Source: FEN-1219 sp963810755
Lineage (GTDB): Bacteria > Pseudomonadota > Gammaproteobacteria > Steroidobacterales > Rariloculaceae
Length of the DNA stretch: 64,000 nucleotides
Assembly: GCA_963810755.1 (NCBI GenBank)
Contig: CAWEOP010000003.1
Location: 558,001 to 622,000 of the forward strand
Direction: 5' to 3'
In this document: one piece after another, positions 26,562 through 36,946 of the stretch
Layout of the letters: each line of letters begins with the position of its first letter
How positions within the stretch are numbered: the stretch's first letter is position 1
Program-made: the position numbers and the translations under genes
Notes under the pieces: generated by a model
Told to the model about the DNA's origin: nothing
Database searches by the model: none
Seen by the model: the letters and a program-made list of their open reading frames with translations, nothing else

Positions 26562-28058
26562 TCACGGCGCCGGTCCGAGCAGAGTCAAGAAGAACGGCGT
26601 CGGCGGCTCCGCGTCGAGGCAGTCCGCCGCGACCGACCGCGGGTTCGGATCGTCGATGAATTTCGCGATGAGCCGCGGCACGCAACCGACGGGCAACAGG
26701 CCGTGCCCCTGACCCCGCCCGACGAGCTGCGCGCTGTTCGGCAGCGTCGCGGCGACTCGTCTGCGCGTAGTCGGGCGGCGTGATCGGGTCGTTGCTGCCC
26801 GACAGGAGCAGCACGGGGCGGTCGGACCGGACGGGCGTCTTGAAGTCGGAGTCGATTTCACCCGCCGGCCAGCGCGAGCAGATCAGGTTCAGCGAATCGA
26901 CGATCGTCGTCCCGAGATAGGTGTCGGCGAGGCCGTCGCGCGCGCTCGGATCGACGAACGGGACGTCTTCCGTGCAGAGCACGGAGTTGCTCATCGCGAA
27001 GCTCAACGACTCGGGCAAGCCGCGCAGCAGCGTGCCCGCCTGGCTCACGAGCGGGTCGTAGTTGCCGTTGTAGCGCCTCGTGCAGGAGCACCGGCAGCAA
27101 CGCGACGGTCGCGCCGTTGTAGCTCATGAAGCGCACGAGCGCGCGGAGCTCTTGCGCGCCGAACGTCGACTTTTCGGACGGCGCTCGAGGTGCGTCCGGC
27201 TCCGACGGCGGTGCGTCGGCGGCCGCGACGCGCGGCGCCGCCGACGGGCGCGGCCTCGAGCCGCGCGAGCAGCGTCGCGAACTCCGCGGGCAAGTCCGCG
27301 AAATGCATTCCGCAGCCGTCGTCGGCGCGACAGCGCGCGAAGATTTGCTCGAGCGCCCGCTGCGCCTCGCGAGCGACGTCGGGGCCGAGCGCGAGCGCCG
27401 GCGGCACGACGCCGTCGAGCACGACCGCGCGCGCGTGCTCTGGAAAGCGCCGCAGATAGTGCTGCGCGACGCGCGTGCCGTACGAGATGCCGTAGACGTT
27501 CCACTGCGCGATGCCGAGCGCCGCGCGCACTCGCTCGAGGTCGGCGACTGCGACCGTCGTCGTGTAGAACCGCGGGTCGTGCTCGAGCGCCGCGACGCAG
27601 CTTTCGATGAACGAGCCGAGCTGCTCGGGCCCCGCCGTGTCGAGCGCGAGGTCGTCGGGAACGCTGCAAGTGAAGCCCGCGGAGGAACGCCCCGTGCCGC
27701 GTTGGTCGACGAGGATCAAGTCGCGCTCGCGGCGCACAGGCTCGAACGCGCCGCGCATCTGCAGATAGAAGTCGACCGTGCTCTGCCCGGGGCCGCCCGC
27801 GATCAGCAGCAGCGGGTCGGGTTTCGGCGTCGACGTGAGCGCCGCGACGCGTGCGACGAACAGCTCGACTTGCGCGCCGTCGGGCGCGGCCGGGTTCTCC
27901 GGGACCTTCAATACGCCGCAGCGCGCGAACGCCGCGGGCAGCTGCTCAGTCGTGAGCCGGCAGCGCTCCTGGCTCAGGTCGTCGCCGCGTGCGAGCCCCG
28001 GAAACACGAGCGCGGCGGCCGCGGCGAGCGCGAAGCTTACGATCGCTAGGCGGTGCAT
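26562..28058 (-). CDS. Exported alpha/beta hydrolase, TAP/prolyl aminopeptidase-like (several frameshifts)
   Basis: About 498 residues over the span. A signal peptide (MHRLAIVSFALAAAAALVFPG) precedes an S33-type hydrolase: oxyanion motif LIAGGPGQSTVDF, VDQRGTGRS, nucleophile elbow GISYGTR (Ser), then the lid region, and near the end the C-terminal TAP-like domain with LLLSGSNDPITPP (Asp) and GQGHGLL (His). The reading changes frame at least three times, roughly near 27255, 27055 and 26765. The total remains a multiple of three. Peptidase activity is predicted from the family only. It lies upstream of, and in line with, the NatAB-like genes. Confidence 0.75.
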
Positions 28059-28183
28059 GGCGGCGAATGTTCGCCGACGGATCGCGAACTTACCAGTGCG
28101 CAGATGCGCCGATTTCACGCCGCGAGCGCTGGCCAGCCTCGCGCCGCAGGCCATAGAATCGGGCCAAAGGACCTGAGTTTCTG

Positions 28184-30080
28184 ATGGACTATCCCAAGCG
28201 CTACGACTGTATCGTGGTTGGCGGCGGCCACGCCGGCACCGAAGCCGCGCTTGCGGCCGCGCGCATGGGGGTCCGCACGCTGCTGCTCACGCAGAACCTC
28301 GAGACGCTCGGCCAGATGAGCTGCAATCCCGCGATCGGCGGGATCGGCAAGGGGCATCTGACGAAGGAGATCGACGCGCTCGGCGGCGGCATGGCGCGCG
28401 CGATCGACCGCGCCGGCATCCACTTCCGGATCTTGAACGCGAGCAAGGGGCCGGCCGTGCGCGCGACGCGCGCGCAGGCCGACCGCCAACTCTACAAGCG
28501 CGCGGTCCGCGAGCTGCTCGACGCGGAGCCGAACCTCACGCTGCTCCAGCAGAACGTCGACGACCTCATTCTCGACGGTCAGCGGGTGCGCGGCGTCGTC
28601 ACGCAAGCCGGGATGCGGATCGCGGCCCCGACCGTCGTGCTCACGGTCGGCACGTTCCTCGACGGCAAGATCCATGTCGGCCAGGTGAACTATTCGGGCG
28701 GCCGCGCGGGCGACCCGGCGTCGATCGGGCTCGCGCGCAAGCTCCGGGACCTGGGCCTCGCGGTCGGACGCCTGAAGACCGGCACGCCGCCGCGCATCGA
28801 CGGCCGGAGCATCGACTACTCGAATCTCGCGGAGCAGCCCGGCGACGTGCCGGTGCCCGTGTTCTCGTTCCTCGGCACGCGCGCGGAGCATCCGCGCCAG
28901 GTGTCGTGCCACATCACGCACACGACGGAGCGCACGCACGAGATCATCCGCACGGGGCTCGACCGCTCACCGCTGTTCACCGGCGCGATCGAGGGTATCG
29001 GCCCGCGCTACTGCCCGTCGATCGAAGACAAGGTAGTGCGATTCGCGGACCGCACGCGGCACCAGATCTTCATCGAGCCCGAAGGTCTCTCGACGTTCGA
29101 GGTCTACCCGAACGGCATCTCGACGTCGCTGCCGTTCGACGTGCAGCTCGACCTCGTGCACTCGATCCCGGGCTTCGAGAACGCACACCTGACGCGGCCC
29201 GGCTACGCGATCGAGTACGACTACTTCGATCCGCGCGACCTCAAGGGCACGCTCGAGACGAAGGCGATCGAGGGTCTGTTCTTCGCGGGCCAGATCAACG
29301 GCACGACGGGCTACGAGGAAGCCGCCGCGCAAGGCATCGTGGCCGGCATCAACGCGGGCCGCGCGGTGCGCGGGCGCGAGCCGTGGTTCCCGCGCCGCGA
29401 AGAGGCGTACATCGGCGTGCTGATCGACGATCTCGTCACGCGCGGCACGACCGAGCCGTACCGAATGTTCACGAGCCGCGCGGAGTATCGCCTCTCGCTG
29501 CGCGAGGACAACGCGGACTTGCGGCTCACGCCCGACGGGCCGCGAGCTCGGCGTCGTCGACGACGCGCGCTGGGCGAGCTTCGAGGCGCGGCGCGATTGG
29601 CTCGCGTCCGAGACGGCGCGCCTGAACGGCATCTTCGTGCGCCCGGGCGACGTGCCGCCCGGCGGCGCGCTCGAGCCGCTCGCGCGCGACAGCTCGGCGC
29701 TCGGGCTGCTGCGCCGCCCCGGCATCGCGTACGGCGACGTCACGGCGCTCGCGCGCGTCGGCGAGTCGCGCGCGCTCGCGGAGCTCGACGAGGAGACCGC
29801 GGAGCAGTGGATCGGCAGCCTCGAGATCGACGCGCACTACGCGGGCTACGTCGCACGCCAGAGCACGGAGATCGAGCGCCAGAAGCGCCAGGACGGCACT
29901 GCGTTGCCCGAGGACTTCGACTACGCCCTGGTTCACGGACTGTCGAACGAGATCCGCGAGAAGCTCGCGCGCATTCGGCCGCACGACATCGGCCAGGCCG
30001 CGCGGATCTCGGGCATGACGCCGGCCGCGATCTCGCTGCTGCTCGTGCATCTCAAGAAACGCCAGCGCCGGATCGCCTGA
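28184..30080 (+). CDS. mnmG: tRNA uridine-34 5-carboxymethylaminomethyl modification enzyme MnmG (one frameshift)
   Basis: About 631 residues (E. coli 629). The FAD-binding VVGGGHAGTEAALAAARMG, the CNPAIGGIGKGHL segment, TGTFLDGKIHVG-like TVGTFLDGKI, the catalytic-Cys stretch YCPSIEDKV, and FFAGQINGTTGYEEAAAQG are all present. Around 29538 one extra G (GACGGGCCGCGAG) moves the frame; reading continues as ELGVVDDARWASFEARRDW to the GMTPAAISLLLVHLKKR end. The span is 3n+1. It works with MnmE. Unusually, rsmG does not follow: an opp operon and a cytochrome gene intervene. Confidence 0.94.
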
Positions 30081-30139
30081 GGAACCTCCTCGGCTCCGAC
30101 GCGCTCAGTGCCCATGAGACCAACCGGAGTGTCACGAGG

Positions 30140-31800
30140 ATGAAGACGATTCGGTGTTCTGAGCGGCGGCGATCGCCGAGCCTAGCGCTCGCGGGTTGCG
30201 GCGGCGGCAGCGGCGAGGCCGGCGCGACCCCGGCGCTCGCGCCTCGAGTCGGCGGACCGAGCGGCACGGAGCTCGCCGCGGTCCAGGTCCTGCGCATCGG
30301 CAACGGCGCAGAGATCCAGACGCTCGACCCGCAGCGCGGCGAGGAAGTGCCAGGCGCCAACGTCCAACGCGATCTGTTCGAAGGCCTGATCGGCGAAGCA
30401 CCGAACGGCGAACACGTGCCCGGCCGGCGCGGAGTCGTGGACCGTCAGCGAGGACGGCAAGACCTACGTGTTCATGCTGCGCCGCAACGCGCGCTGGTCG
30501 AACGGCGACCCCGTCACCGCGAAGGACTTACGTCTTCGGCTTGCGCCGCGGCGCCGACCCGAAGACCCTGTCCCTGTACAGCTTCATCCTGAGCCCGATC
30601 TTGAACGCGGACGACGATCACTGCCGGCAAGATGGCGGCGACGGAGCTCGGCGTCACGCGCGATCGACGACTACACGCTCGAGATCAAGCTCGCGAAACC
30701 GACGCCGTATTTCATCGGCCTGCTTGCGCACAACACCACTTATCCGCTGCACCAGGCGAGCGTCGAGAAATACGGTGACCAGTTCACGCGCCCGGGAACC
30801 TCGTCTGCAACGGCGCCTTCATGCTCGGCGGAGTGGGTCGTTCAGTCGCACATCAAGCTCGTCCGCAACCCGAACTATTGGGACAACGCGAACAACAAGC
30901 TCGACGAAGTGTGGTTCTATCCCACCGAGGATAACAACGCCGAGCTGCAGCGGTACCGCGCGGACGAGCTCGACATGACGGACGTCGTGCCGTACGCGCA
31001 GGTCAAGTGGATCCGCGAGAACATGGCCGATCAATTCGTCGTCGCGCCGTACCTCGGCAGCTACTTTTACGGCTTCAACACGATTCGACCGCCGTTCAAG
31101 GACAAGCCGAAGCTGCGGCGCGCGCTGAGCCTCGCGGTCAACCGCGAGGTCATCACGGAGCAAGTGCACCGGCGCCGGCCAGCTGCCGTCGTTCGGCTGG
31201 GTCCCGAAGGTCGCGAACTACGAGCCTCAAGCAATGCCCGAGGCCTCGTGGACCCAGCAGCAGCGCGAGGCCGAGGCGAAGCGCCTGTACGCCGACGCGG
31301 GCTATTCCGCCGAAAACCCGCTGCGCATGGAGCTCATGTACAACACGCAGGAGAACCACCGGCGGATCGCGGTCGCGATCGCCTCGATGTGGAAGCAAGT
31401 GCTCGGCGTGGAGACGGAGATCATCAACCAAGAGTGGAAGGTGTTCATCGACACACGCAACAAACGCAAGGACACGCAAGTCTTCCGGCACGGCTGGATC
31501 GGCGACTACAACGACGCCTTCACGTTCGCGGAGCTGTTGCGCTCGACGTCGGGCCAGAACGATCCGGCCTACAACAATCCGGAGTACGACAGGCTCGTCG
31601 GGGCCGCGCAGTCGGAGCTCGATCTCGGCAAGCGCGCGAAGCTGCTCGAGGAAGCCGAGCGCGTGATGCTCGCCGACATGCCGATCATGCCGATCTACAC
31701 CTACGTCACGGCGCGGATGGTGAAGCCGTGGGTCGGCGGCTATCAGTCGAACATCATGGATCACCACGAGCACAAGTACTTCTACATACTGAAGCACTAG
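30140..31800 (+). CDS. oppA: Peptide ABC transporter substrate-binding lipoprotein, OppA/DppA family (many frameshifts)
   Basis: About 551 residues after correction. A lipobox LALAGC marks a lipoprotein; the SBP_bac_5 domain is evident from IQTLDPQRGEEVPGANVQRD, VFMLRRNARWSNGDPVTAKD, DDYTLEIKLAKPTPYF, LVRNPNYWDNANNKLDEV and the C-terminal IYTYVTARMVKPW. I place single-base insertions near 30425, 30529, 30616, 30659, 30829 and 31167 and a one-base deletion near 30795; the net +5 agrees with the 3n+2 span. The signal-peptide core is poorly hydrophobic and may hide another indel. It captures peptides for the OppBC-DF importer encoded next. Confidence 0.85.
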
Positions 31801-31810
31801 GTCCGACGAC

Positions 31811-32728
31811 TTGCTTCGCTACTCGTTTCGGCGGCTGCTCGGTGCGATTCCGACGCTGTTTCTCCTCATCGCGTTCTCGTTCTTCATGATCCGCACGGCG
31901 CCCGGCGGGCCGTTCTCCCGCGAGCGGCATCTCACACCCGACATCGAAGCGAATCTCAACGCGGCCTATCACCTCGACGAGCCGCTCTATCAGCAGTTCG
32001 GGCGCTACCTCTGGGGTCTCGCGCACTTCGATTTCGGGCCCTCGTTCCAATACAAGGACTACACGGTCACCGAGCTCATCATGACCGGGTTCCCCGTGTC
32101 GCTGCGGATCGGCGGTGGCGCGATGCTCGTCGCCTTGCTGTTCGGTGTGACGGCGGGGTGCATCGCGGCGCTGCGGCAGAACTCCCCAACCGACTACACG
32201 GTGATGGCCGTCTCGATGACGGGCATCTCGATCCCGAACTTCGTGATGGCGCCGTTGTTGATCCTGATCTTTGCTGTCTATCTGCGCTGGCTGCCGGCCG
32301 GAGGCTTGGGCGACTTCCACAACATGATCCTACCGACGCTCACGCTCGCGTTGCCGCAGATCGCCTATCTCGCGCGGCTCACGCGCGGCAGCATGATCGA
32401 GGTGCTGCGCAGCAACTTCATCCGCACGGCGAAGGCGCAGGGATTACCGACTTGGCAGATCGTCGTGCGCCACGCGTTGAAGCCCGCGATCCTGCCCGTC
32501 GTCTCGTACGTCGGCCCCGCGACGGCCGCGGTGATCACGGGCTCGGTCGTGATCGAGCAGATCTTCGGCGTGCCGGGGATCGGTCGATTCTTCGTCACCG
32601 GCGCGCTGAATCGCGACTACACGCTCGTGATGGGCGTGGTCGTGTTTTACGGCGCCCTGATCATCGCGCTCAACTTTCTCGTCGACGTCGCGTACGCCTG
32701 GCTCGACCCGAAGGTGAAGTTCGGGTGA
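31811..32728 (+). CDS. oppB: Oligopeptide ABC transporter permease OppB
   Basis: A 305-residue inner-membrane permease with six helices. The start MLRYSFRRLLGAIPTLFLLI (TTG initiation codon) and the segment APGGPFSRER are typical of OppB; the cytoplasmic EAA loop is RTAKAQGLPTWQIVVRHALK, and the end AWLDPKVKFG matches the DppB/OppB family. It begins 10 bases after oppA and overlaps oppC (GTGA). Confidence 0.95.
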   Translation: MLRYSFRRLLGAIPTLFLLIAFSFFMIRTAPGGPFSRERHLTPDIEANLNAAYHLDEPLYQQFGRYLWGLAHFDFGPSFQYKDYTVTELIMTGFPVSLRIGGGAMLVALLFGVTAGCIAALRQNSPTDYTVMAVSMTGISIPNFVMAPLLILIFAVYLRWLPAGGLGDFHNMILPTLTLALPQIAYLARLTRGSMIEVLRSNFIRTAKAQGLPTWQIVVRHALKPAILPVVSYVGPATAAVITGSVVIEQIFGVPGIGRFFVTGALNRDYTLVMGVVVFYGALIIALNFLVDVAYAWLDPKVKFG

Positions 32729-33612
32729 GCACGCAGGCCGCCAACGTGGTCGTCGCCGGCTCGAACGGCCGAAGTCTTTGGTCCGACGCCTGGCGCAAGC
32801 TGCGCCGGAACCGCGCGGCGACGGCGAGCGCGTGGATCGTCGCGGGCATGGCCGTGCTCGTGATCGTGGGCCCGTGGTTCAGCCGTTGGGCCTACGACTT
32901 CACCGATTTCGCGAACGTGACGATCGGTCCCACTCTCGAGACGGGCCATCTCTTCGGCACGGACTCGCTGGGCCGCGATCTCTACGTCCGCACGCTCTAC
33001 GGCGGGCGCATCTCGCTACTGATCGGCGTCGTCGCGACCGCGGTGAGTCTTTTGATCGGCGTCGCCTACGGCGCGGTCGCCGGCTACTTCGGCGGGCGGA
33101 TCGACGGCGCGATGATGCGCATCGTCGACATTCTCTATGCGCTGCCGTTCATGTTCTTCGTGATCCTGCTCATGGTGTTCTTCGGCCGCAACATTCTGCT
33201 GATCTTCGTCGCGATCGGCGCCATCAATTGGCTCGACATGGCGCGCATCGTTCGCGGCCAAACGTTGAGCTTGAAACACCGCGAGTTCGTCGAGGCGGCG
33301 GAGGCCCAAGGCGTCGGCGCGTTCGCGATCATCCGGCGTCACATCGTGCCGAACCTGCTCGGCGTCGTCGCCGTTTACGTAACGCTCACGATCCCGCAGG
33401 TCATCCTCGTCGAGTCGTTCTTGAGCTTCCTCGGGCTCGGCGTGCAGGAGCCTATGACCTCGTGGGGCGCCCTCGTGCACGACGGTTCGGTCGAGCTACA
33501 GAGCGCGCCGTGGATGCTCCTTTTCCCGGGCGCATTCCTCGCGCTCACGCTGTTCTGCTTCAACTTCCTCGGCGACGGCATGCGCGACGCGCTCGATCCG
33601 AAGGACCGCTGA
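32725..33612 (+). CDS. oppC: Oligopeptide ABC transporter permease OppC
   Basis: A 295-residue permease. An N-terminal cytoplasmic stretch with WRKLRRNRAATASAWIV leads into TM1; then comes FGTDSLGRDLYVRTLYGGR, the family hallmark, with TM helices and an EAA loop (VEAAEAQGVGAFAIIRRHI). It ends in GDGMRDALDPKDR as in DppC/OppC proteins. The GTG start overlaps the oppB stop and the gene stops 3 bases before oppDF, showing tight translational coupling. Confidence 0.95.
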   Translation: MSTQAANVVVAGSNGRSLWSDAWRKLRRNRAATASAWIVAGMAVLVIVGPWFSRWAYDFTDFANVTIGPTLETGHLFGTDSLGRDLYVRTLYGGRISLLIGVVATAVSLLIGVAYGAVAGYFGGRIDGAMMRIVDILYALPFMFFVILLMVFFGRNILLIFVAIGAINWLDMARIVRGQTLSLKHREFVEAAEAQGVGAFAIIRRHIVPNLLGVVAVYVTLTIPQVILVESFLSFLGLGVQEPMTSWGALVHDGSVELQSAPWMLLFPGAFLALTLFCFNFLGDGMRDALDPKDR

Positions 33613-33615
33613 ACC

Positions 33616-35457
33616 GTGGCCGTGCTTGCGGTCAAGGATCTCGACGTGCGGTTCGCGACGCCGGACGGCGAGGTGCACGCGGTGCGCAAGCTCGGCTTCG
33701 AGCTCGTAGCCGGAGAGACGCTCGGCATCGTCGGCGAGTCTGGCTCCGGCAAGAGCCAGAGCGTGATGAGCCTGCTCGGGCTCTTGGCGGCGAACGGCCG
33801 CGCGACGGGCAGCGCGTTGTTCGACGGGCGCGACTTGCTGACACTCGAGGAGCGCGAGCTCCGGGCGGTTCGCGGCCGCAAGATCTCGATGATCTTCCAG
33901 GACCCGATGACGTCGCTGAATCCGTACCTCACGATCGCGGACCAGATGGTCCAGGTGGTGCGTGCGCACGAACGCGTGTCGAGCACCGCGGCGCGCGCAC
34001 GGTGCATCCAGATGCTCGAGGCGGTCTCGATCCCGGAGGCCGGCGCGCGCTTCGACCGCTATCCGCACGAGCTGTCGGGCGGCATGCGGCAGCGCGTGAT
34101 GATCGCCGCGAGCCTGCTGCTCGGTCCCAAAGTGCTGATTGCCGACGAGCCGACCACGGCGCTCGACGTCACCGTGCAGGCCCAGATCCTCGATCTCATG
34201 AGGGGGCTCAAGGGCCGCTTCGATACCGCGATCATCTTGATCACGCACGATCTCGGTGTGATCGCCGGGATCGCGGACCGCGTGCTCGTGATGCAGGGCG
34301 GCGAGCTCAAAGAGCAGGGACCCGTCGACGACGTCTTTTATCGCCCGCAGCACGACTACACGCGCGCGCTTCTCGCCGCGATCCCGCGGCTCGACTCCCC
34401 ACCGCGCAACGAGCCCGTGACCGGCGCCGCCGCGGTCGCGGCGCTCGACGCGACGCTGCCGCCGGTCGCCCCGCCGCTCGTCGAGGCGGCGGGCGTCAAG
34501 GTGCATTTCCCGGTGCTTGGCGGCGGCTGGCGGTCGCGCCGCACGCTCAAAGCCGTCGACGGCGTCGATCTCGTGCTCGCGCCGGGCGAGACGCTCGGCA
34601 TCGTCGGCGAGTCCGGCAGCGGCAAATCGACACTCGCGCGCGCGCTCCTCAAGCTCGTGCCCATGACAGCGGGCCGCATCTGCGTGCTCGGACGCGACCT
34701 CGCCGAGCTTTCGACCGCGGAGTTGCGCCCGCTGAAGCGCAACGTCCAAGTCGTGTTCCAGGACCCGCTCGCGTCGCTGAATCCCCGGATGACGGTCGGC
34801 GACATCGTGAGCGAGCCGCTCTGGACTCACCGGCCTGAGCTCGGGGCGGCCGAGGTGCGCGCCGCGGTCGTGGAGGTGCTGCGGCGCGTGGGTCTCACGG
34901 GCAGCGAGCTCAACCGTTACCCGCACGAGTTCTCCGGCGGCCAGTGCCAGCGCATCGGCATCGCCCGCGCGCTCGTGCTCAAGCCGAAGCTCATCATCTG
35001 CGACGAGCCCGTGAGCGCGCTCGACGTCTCGATCCAGGCGCAGATCGTGAACCTACTGCTCGACCTCAGGCGCGAATTCGGGCTCGCGCTGATCTTCATC
35101 GCGCACGACCTCGCCGTGGTGCGCCACATCAGCCACCGCGTGATGGTGATGTACTTGGGGCGTGTGATGGAGCTCGCGCCGAGCGCGCATCTGTACGAGC
35201 GGCCGAGCCATCCGTATACGCGCGCTTTGATCAGCGCGGTGCCGCTACCGGACCCGAAGGCCGAGCGGGCGCGGCCGCGAGAGATCTTGAGCGGCGACCT
35301 ACCGTCGCCGATCGACCCGCCGAGCGGCTGTCGGTTCCAGACCCGCTGCCGCTACGCGATTGAGCGCTGCCGCACCGAAGTCCCGCTGCTGCGGCCGTTC
35401 GACCGTGCACTGGTCGCGTGTCATCGCGCCGAGGAATTGGCTAACATGCGCGCCTGA
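33616..35457 (+). CDS. Fused oligopeptide ABC transporter ATPase OppD-OppF
   Basis: A 613-residue protein with two complete ABC ATPase halves. Half 1 (residues about 1-265, OppD-like): Walker A GESGSGKSQS, signature LSGGMRQR, Walker B VLIADEPTTALD. Half 2 (about 295-600, OppF-like): Walker A GESGSGKSTLA, signature FSGGQCQR, Walker B LIICDEPVSALD. The C-terminal oligopeptide-transporter motif CRFQTRCRYAIERC, with clustered cysteines for a 4Fe-4S site, appears only after half 2. Size resembles E. coli GsiA (623). One chain therefore supplies both ATPases for OppBC. It starts with GTG. Confidence 0.95.
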   Translation: MAVLAVKDLDVRFATPDGEVHAVRKLGFELVAGETLGIVGESGSGKSQSVMSLLGLLAANGRATGSALFDGRDLLTLEERELRAVRGRKISMIFQDPMTSLNPYLTIADQMVQVVRAHERVSSTAARARCIQMLEAVSIPEAGARFDRYPHELSGGMRQRVMIAASLLLGPKVLIADEPTTALDVTVQAQILDLMRGLKGRFDTAIILITHDLGVIAGIADRVLVMQGGELKEQGPVDDVFYRPQHDYTRALLAAIPRLDSPPRNEPVTGAAAVAALDATLPPVAPPLVEAAGVKVHFPVLGGGWRSRRTLKAVDGVDLVLAPGETLGIVGESGSGKSTLARALLKLVPMTAGRICVLGRDLAELSTAELRPLKRNVQVVFQDPLASLNPRMTVGDIVSEPLWTHRPELGAAEVRAAVVEVLRRVGLTGSELNRYPHEFSGGQCQRIGIARALVLKPKLIICDEPVSALDVSIQAQIVNLLLDLRREFGLALIFIAHDLAVVRHISHRVMVMYLGRVMELAPSAHLYERPSHPYTRALISAVPLPDPKAERARPREILSGDLPSPIDPPSGCRFQTRCRYAIERCRTEVPLLRPFDRALVACHRAEELANMRA

Positions 35458-35484
35458 GAAAGGAAGCTCACGAGGAGCGCGCGC

Positions 35485-36151
35485 TTGTCCGGACCGAGTT
35501 TGTTTCATCTTCTTGCCGCCGCGACCGTGATCGCTGCCGGATTCGTCTCTCTCGACGCGCGCCGCGCAGGCTCCGCCGCCGCCGCTCACTCCGATCGCAC
35601 TCGACGGCGATGTCGCGCGCGGCGCCGTGCTCGCGGAGACGTGCAAGGGTTGCCACGGCGTGCCGGAGTCGCACAACGCGTATCCGTCGTATCACGTGCC
35701 GAAGCTCGGCGGGCAAAAGGCGGACTACATCGAGGTCGCGCTCCAGGGCTACCGGCGCGGCACGCGAAGTCACGCAACGATGCAGGCGCAAGCCGCGTCG
35801 CTCAGCGACCAAGACATCGCCGACGTCGCGGCGTACTTCGCGGCGCGCGAGGGTGCCCCGGAGTCCGGCCGGTCGAGCGCGTCGGCGCTCGAGATCGAGG
35901 AAGGTAGCCGCGTCGCGGGGGCGTGCGTGCAGTGCCACGGGCAGGGCGGCGTCTCCGATGCGCCGCAGTGGCCGAATCTCGCCGGGCAGCACGAGTCCTA
36001 TTTGTTGCAGGCGCTGCGGCAGTATCAAACCGGCCAGCGGTCCGACGTGCTGATGGCGCCGATCATCGCGAGCCTGGACGCGAACGCGTTGAACGAGCTC
36101 GCGGCCTACTTCTCGTCGCAGCCGCTGCTGTACCAGACGCCGACCGAGTAG
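35485..36151 (+). CDS. Dihaem c-type cytochrome, c4-like (one frameshift)
   Basis: About 221 residues. A signal peptide (LFHLLAAATVIAAGFVS) is in one frame and the mature protein in the next; one extra base near 35553 accounts for it (span 3n+1). Two haem motifs CKGCH and CVQCH each head a cytochrome c class I domain, each with a distal Met candidate further on (TMQAQAASLSDQDIADVAAY; LMAPIIASLDANALNELAAY). The tandem layout fits cytochrome c4, a periplasmic electron carrier to terminal oxidases. It starts with TTG 27 bases after oppDF; its link to peptide uptake is not obvious. Confidence 0.82.
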
Positions 36152-36223
36152 CTCTAGCTCCAAATATCTTCGCTCACGGCGGGACGTGTGCCCGCCGGCA
36201 CCGCGGCGCGGCATACTGGCCGC

Positions 36224-36877
36224 ATGCCGCGCGCCGAACCCTCCACACCCCTGAACGAGGTTGCGCGCCGCCTCGAGCGAGCAGGCTTCCACCTGCCGGA
36301 CGCGCAGAGCGCCGCGCTTGCGCGTTTCCTGGATCTCCTGATGCGCTGGAACCGGGTCTACAACCTCACGGGCATCCGCGATCTCGCGGAGCTCGTCGAC
36401 CGGCATCTGATCGAGAGCCTCGCGCTCAAGCCGCTGCTCAAGGGCGTCCGAGTGGCGGATGTCGGCACCGGCGCTGGCTTGCCCGGCGTGCCGCTCGCGA
36501 TCACGGAACGCGAACGCACGTTCACGCTGATCGAGAGCCGCGCGAAGCGCGTGCGGTTCTTGCGGCACGTCGTGGGCGAGCTCGACCTCGCGAACACGCA
36601 AGTAGCACATGGCCGCGCCGAGCACTTACGCCCCGAGCGCCCGTTTGATACCGTGCTCGCCCGTGCCGTGGCGCCGCCGGCCGAGCTGCTCGCGATCTGC
36701 CGGAACCTCACGGCGCCGGGCAGCATTCTGCTGCTGCTCACGGCGACGCACTTGCAAGCCGCGTTCGACGGCCTCGCGCCGGATTTCGTCTTGCGGCACG
36801 TCGCGCAGGGTCGCGGAACCGCACCGAAGCTTCGAAGCTCGATCGTATTGTTGGAACGGACCGATGCGAAGACCTAG
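36224..36877 (+). CDS. rsmG: 16S rRNA (guanine-527-N7)-methyltransferase RsmG
   Basis: A 217-residue class I methyltransferase modifying G527 in the 530 loop. AdoMet motif I reads VADVGTGAGLPGVPLAI, preceded by LMRWNRVYNLTGIRDLAELV, and motif II is FTLIESRAKRVRFL. A GTG 36 bases earlier could add 12 residues, but the ATG at 36224 gives a family-like start. In most relatives it follows mnmG directly and precedes parAB; the second neighbour is kept, the first is displaced by about 6 kb. Confidence 0.94.
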   Translation: MPRAEPSTPLNEVARRLERAGFHLPDAQSAALARFLDLLMRWNRVYNLTGIRDLAELVDRHLIESLALKPLLKGVRVADVGTGAGLPGVPLAITERERTFTLIESRAKRVRFLRHVVGELDLANTQVAHGRAEHLRPERPFDTVLARAVAPPAELLAICRNLTAPGSILLLLTATHLQAAFDGLAPDFVLRHVAQGRGTAPKLRSSIVLLERTDAKT

Positions 36878-36946
36878 CGCCGCCGATCGCCTCGCCGCCG
36901 TGCGCGCAACCCGAGCGCGACGCTCGTCCGCAGCCGGAGGATCCGC

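Noticed and set aside
23874..28058. GGDEF / ABC / hydrolase block as a defence or secretion island
   Set aside because: The genes are ordinary families with host-like composition, and no nuclease, toxin or recombinase accompanies them.
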